Below are positions 19,807 to 29,619 of a DNA stretch of 64,000 nucleotides, in pieces; the first letter of the stretch is position 1; each line of letters starts with the position of its first letter. The notes under the pieces were generated by a model, which was not told where the DNA came from, did not search any database, and was given only the letters and a program-made list of their open reading frames with translations. The stretch is from an uncultured Alcanivorax sp. Its GTDB lineage: Bacteria > Pseudomonadota > Gammaproteobacteria > Pseudomonadales > Alcanivoracaceae. The position numbers were made by a program, and so were the translations under genes. The stretch is from positions 124,001 through 188,000 of the forward strand of contig NZ_CAMYIV010000003.1 in the NCBI RefSeq assembly GCF_947258575.1, in the 5' to 3' direction.

Positions 19807-21377
19807 GCCTCCTATCCCTGCGTGGTCTGACCATTCGATTAGGCCAGGATGTGGCCGTAGATAACCTGTCCCTGGATCTGGAACCCGGCCACATGCTGGC
19901 GCTGGTCGGTGAGTCCGGCTCCGGCAAGTCTCTGACCGCCCTGTCGATGCTTGATCTGTTGCCGGATAGTGCCAGCTGGCACGCTGACACCCTGACCCTG
20001 GATGGTGAAAACCTGCTCGGGCTCACGGAAAACCGCAAGCGCGCCCTGCGCGGCGGCCGTATCGGCACCATTTTCCAGGAGCCGCTGACGGCCCTGAATC
20101 CTCTGCATACGGTGGAAAAACAGATCAGCGAAAGCCTGTTTGTTCATCAGGGTATGAGCCGAGCAAAGGCCCGTGCGCGCTGCCTGGAGTTACTCGGCCA
20201 GGTGGAACTGCCTGCCACCAAGGAAATGCTGGGGCGCTATCCACACCAGCTCAGTGGCGGCCAGCGCCAGCGGGTAATGATTGCCATGGCCCTGGCCAAC
20301 GATCCGCAGATCCTGATCGCCGACGAGCCCACCACCGCTCTCGACGTGACCGTTCAGGAGACCATTCTCACACTGATCAAGCGATTGCAGAACGAACTGA
20401 ACCTGTCGATCCTGCTGATCAGCCATGATCTGGCGGTGGTCAGCCGCTTTGCCGATGACATCCTGGTCATGCACCACGGCAAGAAGGTGGAAGCCGGCCC
20501 CACCGCACAGGTGCTGGCAGAGCCCAAGGAAGCCTACACCCGCCACCTGATCGGTTCGGAGCCCCGTGGCCAGATGCCACCACTGGCGGAGAATGCACCG
20601 CTGCTGCTGGAAGCCAACGCCATGGCAGTGACCTTCAAGGAAAAGCGTCAGAGCCTGTTCTCCCCTGCCCCCTTGATGCGCGCCGTGGATGAGATTGATC
20701 TATGCGTCAGGCGCGGCGAGACCCTGGGCATTGTCGGCGAATCCGGATCGGGGAAATCCACCCTGGCGCTGGCATTGTTACGCCTGGTAAAAAGCCAGGG
20801 CCAGATCCTCATGGATGGCACCGATCTGCGACAACTGAACCACCGGCAGCTGCGTGGCTGGCGTAGCCGACTGCAGGTGGTCTTCCAGGACCCGTTCGGC
20901 AGTCTCAATCCGCGCATGACCGTGGGCCAGATCGTGGCGGAAGGTCTCGCCGTGCATGCGGGCAGTCTGACTCCACAGGAAAGGGATGCCAAAGTTACCC
21001 AGATGCTCGAAGAAGTCGACCTGCCAGCGGAAGCACGACATCGTTACCCCCATGAGTTTTCCGGCGGTCAGCGACAGCGTATCGCCATTGCTCGTGCCCT
21101 GATCATGGAACCTGAGCTGCTTATCCTGGACGAGCCCACTTCAGCCCTGGACCGCAGTGTGCAATACCAGATTCTGGAACTGCTGAAATCCCTGCAAAAG
21201 AAACATGATCTCAGCTATCTGTTTATCAGCCATGATCTGAAAGTCATACGATCCATCTGTCACCGGGTGATGGTCATGAAGGATGGCAAGGTGGTTGAGC
21301 AAGGCGATACAGGCGCTATTTTCGACCAGCCACAACACAGCTACACGCATAAGCTGATGTCTGCCGCCTTTGCCTGA
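19803..21377 (+). CDS. yejF: Fused double ATPase of peptide ABC transporter (YejF/NppD)
   Basis: A 524-aa protein with two complete ABC ATPase domains. The first has Walker [13 protein letters not shown] near 36, signature [13 protein letters not shown] near 155 and Walker [13 protein letters not shown]. The second has Walker [13 protein letters not shown] near 310, signature [13 protein letters not shown] near 420 and Walker [13 protein letters not shown]. It energises the YejB/YejE channel from the cytoplasm. It overlaps yejE by 4 bp and closes the operon; the 135-bp gap to fabI probably holds the fabI promoter. Confidence 0.94.
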   Translation: MSLLSLRGLTIRLGQDVAVDNLSLDLEPGHMLALVGESGSGKSLTALSMLDLLPDSASWHADTLTLDGENLLGLTENRKRALRGGRIGTIFQEPLTALNPLHTVEKQISESLFVHQGMSRAKARARCLELLGQVELPATKEMLGRYPHQLSGGQRQRVMIAMALANDPQILIADEPTTALDVTVQETILTLIKRLQNELNLSILLISHDLAVVSRFADDILVMHHGKKVEAGPTAQVLAEPKEAYTRHLIGSEPRGQMPPLAENAPLLLEANAMAVTFKEKRQSLFSPAPLMRAVDEIDLCVRRGETLGIVGESGSGKSTLALALLRLVKSQGQILMDGTDLRQLNHRQLRGWRSRLQVVFQDPFGSLNPRMTVGQIVAEGLAVHAGSLTPQERDAKVTQMLEEVDLPAEARHRYPHEFSGGQRQRIAIARALIMEPELLILDEPTSALDRSVQYQILELLKSLQKKHDLSYLFISHDLKVIRSICHRVMVMKDGKVVEQGDTGAIFDQPQHSYTHKLMSAAFA

Positions 21378-21431
21378 ACAGAAGCCGCAGGGAAACACAC
21401 CGTTGCATTTGTCAGTCTGTGAAAAGGCGTC

Positions 21432-21456
21432 AAACCCGGTTTATTTGCCTATACTT
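21432..21456 (+). promoter_or_regulatory. Possible fabI promoter (-10 only convincing)
   Basis: TATACT at 21450-21455 is a good -10 hexamer 57 bp upstream of the fabI start. The matching -35 is poor (GTCAAA with a 15-bp spacer), so this is a weak assignment. Confidence 0.3.
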
Positions 21457-21512
21457 AGCCCAGTCGTTATGTTGGCCACCAATCGGAATAACCAGAACCA
21501 CGAGGGATGACC

Positions 21513-22313
21513 ATGGGATTTCTAGCAGGCAAACGCTACCTGATTGTCGGCGTCGCCAGTGACCGCTCCATTGCTACCGGTATTGCCGAAGCCATGCACC
21601 GTGAAGGCGCCGAGCTGGCCTTTACCTATCAGAACGAAAAACTGAAAAGCCGTGTCGTGAAAGCGGCGGAACGCTATGGCAGCAACGAAACACTGTGCTA
21701 CCCCTGCGATGTCGTCAGTGATGAAGAGATCGAGGCAGTATTTACAGCGCTGGGCGATCAATGGGACGGACTCGATGGGATTATCCACGCTGTGGGGTTT
21801 GCTCCCGGCAATGAACTGGATGGCAGCTTTGCGGAAGTGGCAACACGCGAAGGCTTCCGCATCGCCCATGACATTTCCAGCTACAGCTTCGTTGCCCTGG
21901 CCAAGGCCGGGCGTCAGATGATGGCCAACCGCAATGGCTCTCTGTTGACACTCACATACCATGCCGCGCGTCAGACCGTGCCCAACTACAACGTAATGGG
22001 CCTGGCCAAGGCCAGCCTGGAAGCCTCTGTCCGTTATCTGGCTTCCAGCATGGGGCCTGACGGCATTCGTGTGAACGGGATTTCCGCCGGGCCCATCCGC
22101 ACCCTGGCGGCATCCGGCATCAAGAAATTCCGCAGCATGCTTGACTACAACGCCGCCAAGGCACCGTTACGCCGGAATGTGACCATTGAGGAAGTGGGGA
22201 ATGTTGCTGCTTTCCTGTGCTCTGACCTGGCATCCGGTATCACCGGCGAAATCACCTATGTGGATGCCGGTGCCAGCACGGTATCCATGCCCTTTGAGCT
22301 TGAAAACGAGTAA
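21513..22313 (+). CDS. fabI: Enoyl-ACP reductase FabI
   Basis: A 266-aa NADH-dependent enoyl-ACP reductase, the last step of the fatty acid elongation cycle. The cofactor motif [13 protein letters not shown] lies at 13-25. The catalytic tyrosines and lysine fall in [16 protein letters not shown] and [11 protein letters not shown], corresponding to E. coli Tyr146, Tyr156 and Lys163; [12 protein letters not shown] follows near 190. The ATG at 21513 ([10 protein letters not shown]) has GAGG 7 bp upstream and aligns with known FabI N-termini, whereas the ATG two codons earlier is too close. YHAARQ in place of the usual YLGAER-like stretch is a mild divergence. Confidence 0.95.
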   Translation: MGFLAGKRYLIVGVASDRSIATGIAEAMHREGAELAFTYQNEKLKSRVVKAAERYGSNETLCYPCDVVSDEEIEAVFTALGDQWDGLDGIIHAVGFAPGNELDGSFAEVATREGFRIAHDISSYSFVALAKAGRQMMANRNGSLLTLTYHAARQTVPNYNVMGLAKASLEASVRYLASSMGPDGIRVNGISAGPIRTLAASGIKKFRSMLDYNAAKAPLRRNVTIEEVGNVAAFLCSDLASGITGEITYVDAGASTVSMPFELENE

Positions 22314-22347
22314 AACCAGAAGACGATCCCGCAACCGGAATTGCGGC

Positions 22348-22384
22348 AAAAAAAAAGCTCACCAGCAATGGTGAGCTTTTTTTG
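22348..22384. terminator. Bidirectional terminator between fabI and ppiD
   Basis: An 11-bp stem (AAAGCTCACCA / TGGTGAGCTTT) with long A and T flanks, placed between convergent genes. Confidence 0.9.
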
Positions 22385-22397
22385 TTTCTGCCGCTGA

Positions 22398-24329
22398 TTA
22401 CTGATCGGCAGAACTGCTACTCAGGCGTTCCGGATTGAGATCCACATCGCCTTCGTCACGCAACAAGGCAACCACCTGACGGAAGTTACGTTGCCCTTCG
22501 ATATTTCCCAGCTCCAGGAGCGCGGCTTGTTGCTGCGCATCGGAAAGGGGTTCGGCATTACCGTCTTCCACACGGGTTACCTGATAGGCAACCAGGGAAC
22601 CGTCACCCACTCGAGTCAGCTCAATGGCAGAGCTTTCCCCTTCCGCCGTCTTCGGCAGTGCAAAGGCGCCGTTGACCACTTCCATGGACGGCTCAGCCCC
22701 GCCACGCTGAAGACCTTCCTGCTCTTCAATCCCGGCCTCAAACAAGGCGGCGATCTCATCCAGGGTTGCGCCCTGCTGCAATTTCTCTTCGGCCTGCGCA
22801 GACAGTTCCTGCACCTTGTCAGCAGCTCGCTCGCCCTTCAGGCGTTCGCGAATTGCGAAGGAGACATCTTCCAGCGGTAACGGCTCCGCCGGTTTGTCAT
22901 CGAGGATACTGACGGCCAGGTACTCACCAGGAGCCGTCTCGATCAGATCGCTGTTGTGGCGATCCTTGCGAACCTGGTCACTGTTGAGCGCTTGCTGCAC
23001 CTGACGCGCAGACAGTGGCTGAGGCAGCGACGCCAGGGAGACCCAGTCGGTGGTGACTACATCGATGCCAACCTGCTCGGCGGGAACAGTCATGTCACTG
23101 TGTTCGTAGAGAAGCTCTTCCAGACGTGCCACATCTTCATTTAGCAGCGTTTCCGCGCGGCCCTGCTTGAGATCTGCACGAATCTGCTCGGCCAGTTCCT
23201 CCAGTGTTGGCAAATCCTGCTCACGGACAACATCAGATACCTTGATCAGATGCACACCGGCATCGGTCACAACCGGATCGGAAACCATACCGGGCTCCAG
23301 GCTGGCAATCGCCTCTTCCATCTCTTCAGGCAATGCGCCCTTGGATACCACACCAAGATCGCCACCGGCACCGGCTGAGCCAGGGTCGTCGGAATACTGC
23401 TCAGCCACCTCGGCAAAGGACTCACCGGCGGCAATTGCCTGTGCGGCTTCAGTAGCTCGGGTCTGAGCCTGTTCAAGATCTCTGTCGCCATTGATCTCGA
23501 CGAGAATATGGGCCACTTTGCGCGCCGTAGTAGCACCCGATTCTTCCATGATGGAGCGGCGCACTTCGTACTCCGCAGCCACGTCGTCCTCGCTCACGGA
23601 TACCTGGTCGGTGTAGTCCTGCGCTGTCAGCTTCACATAGGCGACCCGGAATTCTTCCGGACGCATGAACTCCGCCTGGTTTTCATCGTAGTAAGCCTTG
23701 ATGTCTTCATCACTGACGACAAAATCGCTACGCAGACCGTTCAGGTCCAGCGTCACATAGCGAATGTCACGAACCTGTTCACCCAGCCGACGCTGCTCTT
23801 GCAGTTCCGCCGGCAACGCAAAATTGGTTGCCATGAAACCGGAGCGATACTGCTCTTTGAGCATGTCCTGACGCAGGCCCTGGATATAACCCTGTGGCGT
23901 CAAGCCGCGGCTACGCAGCTCCCGTTCGAACCGGGTCTCGGAAAATTTGCCATCCTCCTGGAAAAGGGGGACCTGATAAATATCGCGGGCGGCCTGCTTT
24001 TCGCTGAATGCCAGTTTGGCATTCTGCGCTGCAGCAAGAATCAGCTGCTCGTTAATCAGTCCTTCCAGCACCATTTCGGGGCGAACAAAGGAATCCAGCA
24101 TGGACGGGTCCATATTCGGACTCTGCTGGCGCAGCATGTCACGAACGCGCTCCACGCGCTGATTGACCACACTGCGGGTGATTTTGTTGCCTTCTACTTC
24201 GGCAACCACATCCCCGCTTCCACCACCGGTGAAATAGCCATAGAAACCGGAAATGACAAAAGGAAGGATAATCGCGGCAAGCAGGACCTTGCCCACGGGA
24301 CCGCGGACAAACCGTCTGAACTCCTGCAT
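22398..24329 (-). CDS. ppiD: Periplasmic folding factor PpiD
   Basis: A 643-aa SurA/PpiD-family protein anchored by one N-terminal helix (KVLLAAIILPFVISGFYGYF, about 14-34). The SurA_N-type domain (40-200) is followed by one parvulin domain (about 265-365: KVAHILVEINGD, YSDDPGSAGAGGDLGVVSKG, DAGVHLIKVSDV) and a C-terminal chaperone region. It helps newly exported envelope proteins fold at the Sec translocon. The ATG at 24329 has GGAG upstream. It is a separate unit, following the hupB-tRNA-Asp terminator. Confidence 0.92.
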   Translation of the reverse strand: MQEFRRFVRGPVGKVLLAAIILPFVISGFYGYFTGGGSGDVVAEVEGNKITRSVVNQRVERVRDMLRQQSPNMDPSMLDSFVRPEMVLEGLINEQLILAAAQNAKLAFSEKQAARDIYQVPLFQEDGKFSETRFERELRSRGLTPQGYIQGLRQDMLKEQYRSGFMATNFALPAELQEQRRLGEQVRDIRYVTLDLNGLRSDFVVSDEDIKAYYDENQAEFMRPEEFRVAYVKLTAQDYTDQVSVSEDDVAAEYEVRRSIMEESGATTARKVAHILVEINGDRDLEQAQTRATEAAQAIAAGESFAEVAEQYSDDPGSAGAGGDLGVVSKGALPEEMEEAIASLEPGMVSDPVVTDAGVHLIKVSDVVREQDLPTLEELAEQIRADLKQGRAETLLNEDVARLEELLYEHSDMTVPAEQVGIDVVTTDWVSLASLPQPLSARQVQQALNSDQVRKDRHNSDLIETAPGEYLAVSILDDKPAEPLPLEDVSFAIRERLKGERAADKVQELSAQAEEKLQQGATLDEIAALFEAGIEEQEGLQRGGAEPSMEVVNGAFALPKTAEGESSAIELTRVGDGSLVAYQVTRVEDGNAEPLSDAQQQAALLELGNIEGQRNFRQVVALLRDEGDVDLNPERLSSSSADQ

Positions 24330-24457
24330 GAAAATACTCCGTAGGGACTCTTATTAAAACCTGGAACCGTGACTTCAGCATGGCTTCAGGTGAAAACTGT
24401 CGAATTCGATATTGTTATGTGAGAACCGCAATTTTTACCACAGGTTCCCCTAAACGG

Positions 24458-24490
24458 AAAAAAGCGCACCCGCTTACGGCTGCGCTTCCT
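24458..24490 (-). terminator. Terminator after tRNA-Asp
   Basis: On the minus strand an imperfect 10-bp stem (AGCGCAGCCG / CGGGTGCGCT) is followed by six T. It ends the hupB-tRNA-Asp transcript. Confidence 0.75.
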
Positions 24491-24495
24491 CAAAC

Positions 24496-24572
24496 TGGCG
24501 GAGCGGACGGGACTCGAACCCGCGACCCCCGGCGTGACAGGCCGGTATTCTAACCAGCTGAACTACCGCTCC
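24496..24572 (-). tRNA. tRNA-Asp (GTC)
   Basis: A 77-nt cloverleaf on the minus strand from GGAGCGGTAGTTCAGCTGGT to an encoded CCA. The anticodon loop CTGTCAC gives GTC for aspartate, and the T arm is GGGTTCGAGTCCC. It lies only 10 bp after the hupB stop with no room for a separate promoter, so it is probably processed from the hupB transcript. Confidence 0.96.
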
Positions 24573-24582
24573 AGCAAACAGT

Positions 24583-24855
24583 TTAGTTCACCGCGTCTTT
24601 CAGTGCCTTACCGGCTTTGAAGCCCGGTACTTTGGCAGCGGCGATCTGAATGGTCTGGCCAGTTTGCGGGTTGCGGCCTTCGCGAGCAGCGCGCTCTTTC
24701 ACAGCAAAAGTACCAAAACCTACCAGAGAAACGCTGTCACCTTTTTTCAGGGCGCCAGTAACCGCTTCCAAAGTAGCATCCAGTGCACGACCTGCGTCGG
24801 CTTTGGAAATATCCGCGCTAGCGGCAATCGCATCAATCAACTCTGACTTATTCAC
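24583..24855 (-). CDS. hupB: DNA-binding protein HU-beta
   Basis: A 90-aa HU-family nucleoid protein that bends DNA non-specifically. It shows the N-terminal [20 protein letters not shown], the core [20 protein letters not shown] and the beta-arm [14 protein letters not shown], with a [12 protein letters not shown]-terminus. The start is GTG at 24855 with GGGGAA upstream. A near-consensus sigma-70 promoter with a palindrome across its spacer lies 70-100 bp upstream. The tRNA-Asp gene follows directly, an unusual partner. Confidence 0.96.
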   Translation of the reverse strand: MNKSELIDAIAASADISKADAGRALDATLEAVTGALKKGDSVSLVGFGTFAVKERAAREGRNPQTGQTIQIAAAKVPGFKAGKALKDAVN

Positions 24856-24926
24856 AAAGTTCCCCTTTCTGTTTTTCCCGGTTTTATGGTCGAGGCGTGA
24901 TGTACTCTCCTCCTGAGCAAGCCGCC

Positions 24927-24955
24927 TTTATACCAACGGGTATAAGGAGCGTCAA
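24927..24955 (-). promoter_or_regulatory. hupB sigma-70 promoter with overlapping palindrome
   Basis: The -35 TTGACG (24955-24950) and -10 TATAAA (24932-24927) are separated by 17 bp. The perfect palindrome TATACC-AACG-GGTATA (24929-24944) covers the spacer and part of the -10, a position suited to a repressor or autoregulatory site. Confidence 0.75.
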
Positions 24956-25040
24956 GAAAGGAAAGGTATCATCGCACCCAAGTTAAAAAAAATGAAAAAC
25001 CATATAGATCAATAATTTAAAAAGCTTCAATTCCGGCTCA

Positions 25041-27437
25041 TTAGTGTGTACTGGGCCGCTTTGCGCCTTCCTGGTTTTTCTCTTCTGCGAGCGCCAAATC
25101 CTCTTCCAGTTCCGCTTCACTCAGCGGGCTGGGTTGATGAGTCAGCGCCACATCAAGCACCTGGTCAATCCATTTAACAGGACGGATATCCAGGGACGAC
25201 TTGATATTGTCCGGGATCTCTTTGAGATCCCGCTCGTTTTCTTCCGGTATCAATACCGTCTTGATGCCACCACGGTGAGCAGCCAGTAATTTCTCTTTCA
25301 GCCCACCAATGGGCAGAACCTGGCCACGCAGGGTAATTTCACCGGTCATGGCCACATCGGCACGCACCGGGATACCTGTGAGTACCGACACCATGGCAGT
25401 GCACATGCCAATGCCCGCACTGGGGCCGTCTTTTGGCGTGGCGCCTTCCGGCACATGCATGTGCAGGTCGTTACGGTCCAGGGTGCGGCGACGGATACCA
25501 AGAGTGCCAGCACGGCTTTTCACAACCGTCCAGGCCGCCTGAATGGATTCCTGCATCACATCGCCCAGGGAGCCGGTAGAGATTACGCGGCCTTTGCCCG
25601 GAGTGGAAACACTTTCGATAGTCAGCAACTCACCACCAACGGAGGTCCACGCCAGTCCGGTAACCTGCCCGACCTGATCCTTTTCTTCCGCACGGCCGAA
25701 GCTGAACTTGCGCACACCCAGGTATTGTTCCACCAGGTCCTCGGTCAGCACGACACTGGTGCTCTCTCCGGCCAACAGGTGTTCCTTGACTACCTTGCGA
25801 CAAATCTTGCTGACTTCACGCTCAAGTCCACGGACCCCCGCTTCACGGGTGTAGTGCCGGACCACGTAACGTAGCACGGTTTCGTCGAAAACCACTTCAT
25901 CCTTTTTCAGACCGTTATTCTTGATCTGCTTGGGAACCAGATACTGGAGGGCGATGTTGACCTTCTCGTCCTCGGTGTAGCCTGGCAGACGAATGACTTC
26001 CATACGGTCCAGCAAGGGTGCCGGAATATTCATGGAGTTGGAGGTACAGATAAACAGCGTCTCGGACAGGTTGTAGTCCACCTCCAGATAATGATCACTG
26101 AACGTGTCATTCTGTTCCGGGTCCAGCACCTCCAACAGGGCGGACGCCGGATCACCACGGTTATCCATACCCATCTTGTCCACTTCGTCGAACAGGAACA
26201 GTGGGTTGCGGACACCAACCTTGGACAGCTTCTGGATTACCTTGCCCGGCAAAGAACCGATATAGGTGCGACGGTGGCCACGAATTTCGGCTTCGTCTCT
26301 CACACCACCCAGTGCCATGCGGACAAACTTTCGATTGGTGGCATGGGCGATGGATTGGCCCAGGGACGTTTTCCCCACGCCCGGAGGCCCCACCAGACAT
26401 AACACCGGGCCCTTGACCTTGCCCACGCGGCTTTGTACGGCCAGGAATTCAAGGATACGGTCCTTTACTTCTTCCAGACCATAATGATCCTGATCCAGTA
26501 CTTCCTTGGCATGGGCCAGATCATGACGTACTCGGCTGCGTTTCTTCCATGGCACCGATGTCATCCAGTCCAGATAGCTACGCACTACCGTCGCCTCTGC
26601 GGACATGGGAGACATCATTTTGAGCTTGTTCAGCTCGTTCATGGACTTTTCGCGGGCTTCCTTGGGCATACCCACGCCGTCGATTTTCTTTTCCAGATCT
26701 TCCAGGTCGTTACCACTGTCGTCCAGATCACCCAATTCTTTCTGGATGGCTTTCATCTGTTCGTTCAGGTAGTACTCGCGCTGGCTTTTCTCCATCTGCT
26801 TTTTGACGCGCCCACGAATGCGTTTTTCCACCTTGAGCACATCAATGTCGGATTCCATCAGCGCAATCAGGTGTTCAACCCGCTCACGCACGTCCACCAT
26901 TTCCAGCACGTCCTGCTTTTCTTCCAGTTTCAACTGCAGGTGGGCGGCAATGGTGTCGGCCAGGCGGCTGACTTCATCGATGGAGGAAACAGAGCCGGTG
27001 ACTTCCGGCGCCACTTTCTTGGAGAGTTTGACGTAATCCTCGAACTGGGACTGCAGCGAGCGGGACAGAGCCTCCTGCTCCCCTTCATCGGGCAGCCCCT
27101 CTTCCAACTCACGCACATCAGCGATACCACCCTGGTCGCCGAACTCGGCCTTGACCACGTGGGCCCGCTGACCGCCTTCAACCAGCACCTTGACGGTGCC
27201 ATCGGGCAGTTTGAGCAACTGAAGAATGGTTGAAACGGTGCCGACCCGGTAAATGTCATCCGCACCCGGGTCATCGTCAGAGGCATTGCGCTGGGCGACC
27301 AGCATGATCTGTTTGTCGTCCGCCATGGCGGTTTCAAGCGCAGCAATGGACTTTTCCCGGCCAACAAACAGCGGGATCACCATATGGGGATACACCACTA
27401 CGTCACGCAGTGGTAAAAGCGGGATATCTTTCAGCAC
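25041..27437 (-). CDS. lon: ATP-dependent protease Lon
   Basis: A 798-aa Lon protease. The N-terminal LonB-type substrate domain (1-200, LPLLPLRDVVVYPHMVIPLF-like start) and helical linker lead to the AAA+ module with Walker A GPPGVGKTSLGQSIA near 355 and Walker B LFLFDEVDKMG near 420. The C-terminal Ser-Lys protease domain has the catalytic serine in PKDGPSAGIGMC near 678 and the lysine in GGLKEKLLAAHRGG near 720. The start is GTG at 27437 with AGAGG 7 bp upstream. It lies 28 bp after clpX, separated by a hairpin that contains the clpX stop. Confidence 0.97.
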   Translation of the reverse strand: MLKDIPLLPLRDVVVYPHMVIPLFVGREKSIAALETAMADDKQIMLVAQRNASDDDPGADDIYRVGTVSTILQLLKLPDGTVKVLVEGGQRAHVVKAEFGDQGGIADVRELEEGLPDEGEQEALSRSLQSQFEDYVKLSKKVAPEVTGSVSSIDEVSRLADTIAAHLQLKLEEKQDVLEMVDVRERVEHLIALMESDIDVLKVEKRIRGRVKKQMEKSQREYYLNEQMKAIQKELGDLDDSGNDLEDLEKKIDGVGMPKEAREKSMNELNKLKMMSPMSAEATVVRSYLDWMTSVPWKKRSRVRHDLAHAKEVLDQDHYGLEEVKDRILEFLAVQSRVGKVKGPVLCLVGPPGVGKTSLGQSIAHATNRKFVRMALGGVRDEAEIRGHRRTYIGSLPGKVIQKLSKVGVRNPLFLFDEVDKMGMDNRGDPASALLEVLDPEQNDTFSDHYLEVDYNLSETLFICTSNSMNIPAPLLDRMEVIRLPGYTEDEKVNIALQYLVPKQIKNNGLKKDEVVFDETVLRYVVRHYTREAGVRGLEREVSKICRKVVKEHLLAGESTSVVLTEDLVEQYLGVRKFSFGRAEEKDQVGQVTGLAWTSVGGELLTIESVSTPGKGRVISTGSLGDVMQESIQAAWTVVKSRAGTLGIRRRTLDRNDLHMHVPEGATPKDGPSAGIGMCTAMVSVLTGIPVRADVAMTGEITLRGQVLPIGGLKEKLLAAHRGGIKTVLIPEENERDLKEIPDNIKSSLDIRPVKWIDQVLDVALTHQPSPLSEAELEEDLALAEEKNQEGAKRPSTH

Positions 27438-27456
27438 GTATTGCCTCTATTGCCGT

Positions 27457-27481
27457 GGTGGCACCTTAATCCGGTGCCACC
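27457..27481 (-). other. Hairpin at the clpX-lon junction
   Basis: A perfect 9-bp stem GGTGGCACC / GGTGCCACC with a 7-base loop. One arm encodes the last ClpX codons and the loop carries its TAA stop (27468-27466). There is no T-run; it lies about 20 nt upstream of the lon start codon. Confidence 0.7.
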
Positions 27482-28746
27482 TTGGAAGACTGCTCGTTGT
27501 TCTCGTAAATCAACAACGGATCGGATTCGCCCTTGATAGTGGGACTGTCGATAACCACCTTGGCAACAGAGTCCATGGAAGGAACCTGGTACATGGTATC
27601 GAGCAGCACACTTTCCAGAATGGAGCGCAGACCGCGGGCCCCTGTCTTTCTTTCCATGGCTTTGTGGGCCACGGCGCGAAGGGCATCATCGCGGAAATCC
27701 AGCTCCACGCCTTCCATCTCGAACAGGCGGGCGTACTGTTTGGTCAGGGCATTGCGTGGCTCAGTGAGAATCTGAACCAGCGCCTCTTCACTGAGCTCTT
27801 CAAGGGTCGCGATCACCGGCAGACGACCGATAAACTCGGGGATCAGGCCATACTTGACCAGGTCTTCCGGTTCCACATCTACCAGCAATTCACCCAGGTT
27901 ACGGGCATCATCCTTGCTCTTCACTTCTGCCGAGAAGCCGATACCGCCCTTCTCGGAACGCTCGCGAATCACCTTGTCCAGGCCGGCAAAGGCACCACCA
28001 CAGATAAACAGCATGTTGGAGGTGTCCACCTGCAGGAATTCCTGCTGGGGATGCTTGCGCCCTCCCTGAGGAGGGACAGAGGCCACGGTGCCTTCAATCA
28101 GCTTGAGCAGGGCCTGCTGCACGCCCTCCCCGCTCACATCACGGGTAATGGAGGGGTTGTCGGACTTGCGGGAAATCTTGTCGATTTCATCGATATAGAC
28201 AATACCGCGCTGGGCCTTGTCCACATCGTAATCGCACTTCTGCAGCAGTTTCTGGATGATGTTTTCCACATCCTCACCCACATAACCGGCTTCGGTGAGG
28301 GTGGTGGCATCCGCGATGGTGAAGGGCACATTGAGCAACCGCGCCAGGGTCTCGGCCAGCAGCGTCTTACCACTACCGGTGGGACCAATAAGCAAAATAT
28401 TGCTCTTACCCAGTTCCACCTCATCACGGCCCTTGCTACTGCTGCGCAGGCGCTTGTAGTGGTTGTATACCGCCACGGCGAGGACGCGTTTGGCTCGCTC
28501 CTGCCCAATCACGTACTCATCAAGGGTTTCCTTGATTTCATTGGGCTTGGGCAGGGCTTCTCCGCCGGTGTCCCCGGTGTCTTCCTGCACTTCCTCGCGG
28601 ATGATGTCGTTACACAGATCCACGCATTCGTCGCAGATAAAGACCGAGGGCCCCGCAATCAGCTTGCGGACCTCATGCTGGCTTTTGCCACAAAAAGAGC
28701 AGTACAGCAGCTTGCCGTCGTCGCCCTTGCCAGTGGAGTCGGTCAT
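27466..28746 (-). CDS. clpX: ClpX, ATPase subunit of Clp protease
   Basis: A 426-aa AAA+ unfoldase. It has an N-terminal four-cysteine zinc-binding domain ([11 protein letters not shown] ... CDECVDLC, 16-43), Walker [16 protein letters not shown] near 120, Walker [11 protein letters not shown] near 185, the IGF-type loop for ClpP docking (GGIGFSAEV near 270) and the sensor 2 motif [12 protein letters not shown] near 370. It delivers unfolded substrates to ClpP. The gene lies 131 bp after clpP and directly before lon. The start has GAGG upstream. Confidence 0.97.
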   Translation of the reverse strand: MTDSTGKGDDGKLLYCSFCGKSQHEVRKLIAGPSVFICDECVDLCNDIIREEVQEDTGDTGGEALPKPNEIKETLDEYVIGQERAKRVLAVAVYNHYKRLRSSSKGRDEVELGKSNILLIGPTGSGKTLLAETLARLLNVPFTIADATTLTEAGYVGEDVENIIQKLLQKCDYDVDKAQRGIVYIDEIDKISRKSDNPSITRDVSGEGVQQALLKLIEGTVASVPPQGGRKHPQQEFLQVDTSNMLFICGGAFAGLDKVIRERSEKGGIGFSAEVKSKDDARNLGELLVDVEPEDLVKYGLIPEFIGRLPVIATLEELSEEALVQILTEPRNALTKQYARLFEMEGVELDFRDDALRAVAHKAMERKTGARGLRSILESVLLDTMYQVPSMDSVAKVVIDSPTIKGESDPLLIYENNEQSSKVAPD

Positions 28747-28877
28747 TGAATCGCCTCTAAACCTGTGTATTTGAGTATTTGCGTCTCTTTCAAAATGCAG
28801 GGAGACGGGGGCTTTTTCAAGCCCGCCGGGCCTCTCAGGCCTTCCGTTAGGACACTTTTTGTACGAAGGTTACCGAA

Positions 28878-29534
28878 TTACACCGGACGCTGACGCAACA
28901 CCGCGTCAACGATGCCATATTCCTGTGCCTGCTCCGCGCCCATGAAGTTGTCGCGGTCGGTATCTTTCTCCAGCCTTTCCAGCGGTTGGCCGGTGTGGTG
29001 GGCCAACAGGCTGTTGAGCTGTCCCTTGATCTTGAGAATTTCCTTGGCATGGATCTCGATATCCGAGGCCTGGCCTTGGAAACCGCCCAGCGGCTGGTGA
29101 ATCATGATCCGCGCATTGGGCAGCGCATAGCGCTTGCCTGCCGCACCTGCGGCCAACAGGAAGGCGCCCATGCTGGCGGCCTGCCCCACGCACATGGTGG
29201 ACACATCCGGCTTGACGAACTGCATGGTGTCATAAATGGACATGCCTGCCGTTACCGAGCCACCCGGGCTGTTGATGTAGAGATGAATGTCCTTGTCCGG
29301 GTTTTCCGACTCCAGGAACAACATCTGGGCCACGATCAGGTTGGCCATGTGGTCTTCCACTTGGCCGATCATGAAAATCACCCGCTCTTTGAGCAGGCGG
29401 GAGTAGATGTCAAAAGAACGTTCGCCACGGGCGGTCTGCTCGATCACCACCGGCACCAGACCCAGATTGGTCGGGTCGTTGCTCAGTTGCTGCATTTCCG
29501 GGGTCATGGAGTTGATACGGCTCAAGTCGATCAT
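28878..29534 (-). CDS. clpP: ClpP, proteolytic subunit
   Basis: A 218-aa serine peptidase that forms the double-ring chamber of ClpXP. The catalytic serine is in [14 protein letters not shown] near 121, the histidine in [14 protein letters not shown] near 146, and the aspartate in the [10 protein letters not shown] segment near 195. The 15 or so N-terminal residues probably include a propeptide (Met-Ile-Asp-Leu-Ser start, then the [10 protein letters not shown] mature-type segment). A sigma-32-like promoter lies 85-115 bp upstream. Confidence 0.97.
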   Translation of the reverse strand: MIDLSRINSMTPEMQQLSNDPTNLGLVPVVIEQTARGERSFDIYSRLLKERVIFMIGQVEDHMANLIVAQMLFLESENPDKDIHLYINSPGGSVTAGMSIYDTMQFVKPDVSTMCVGQAASMGAFLLAAGAAGKRYALPNARIMIHQPLGGFQGQASDIEIHAKEILKIKGQLNSLLAHHTGQPLERLEKDTDRDNFMGAEQAQEYGIVDAVLRQRPV

Positions 29535-29619
29535 GTAGCGCTTTCCTTCTCGTCGATCGTCCGGGGACGTTCTTGCGATTTATTGGTATCGGCGGTGGCC
29601 GACCTCATCCTGAATGCTG

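Noticed and set aside
27253-28749. 498-codon open frame opposite clpX and the start of lon
   Set aside because: It covers clpX exactly in the reverse frame; clpX is certain from its zinc and AAA+ motifs.
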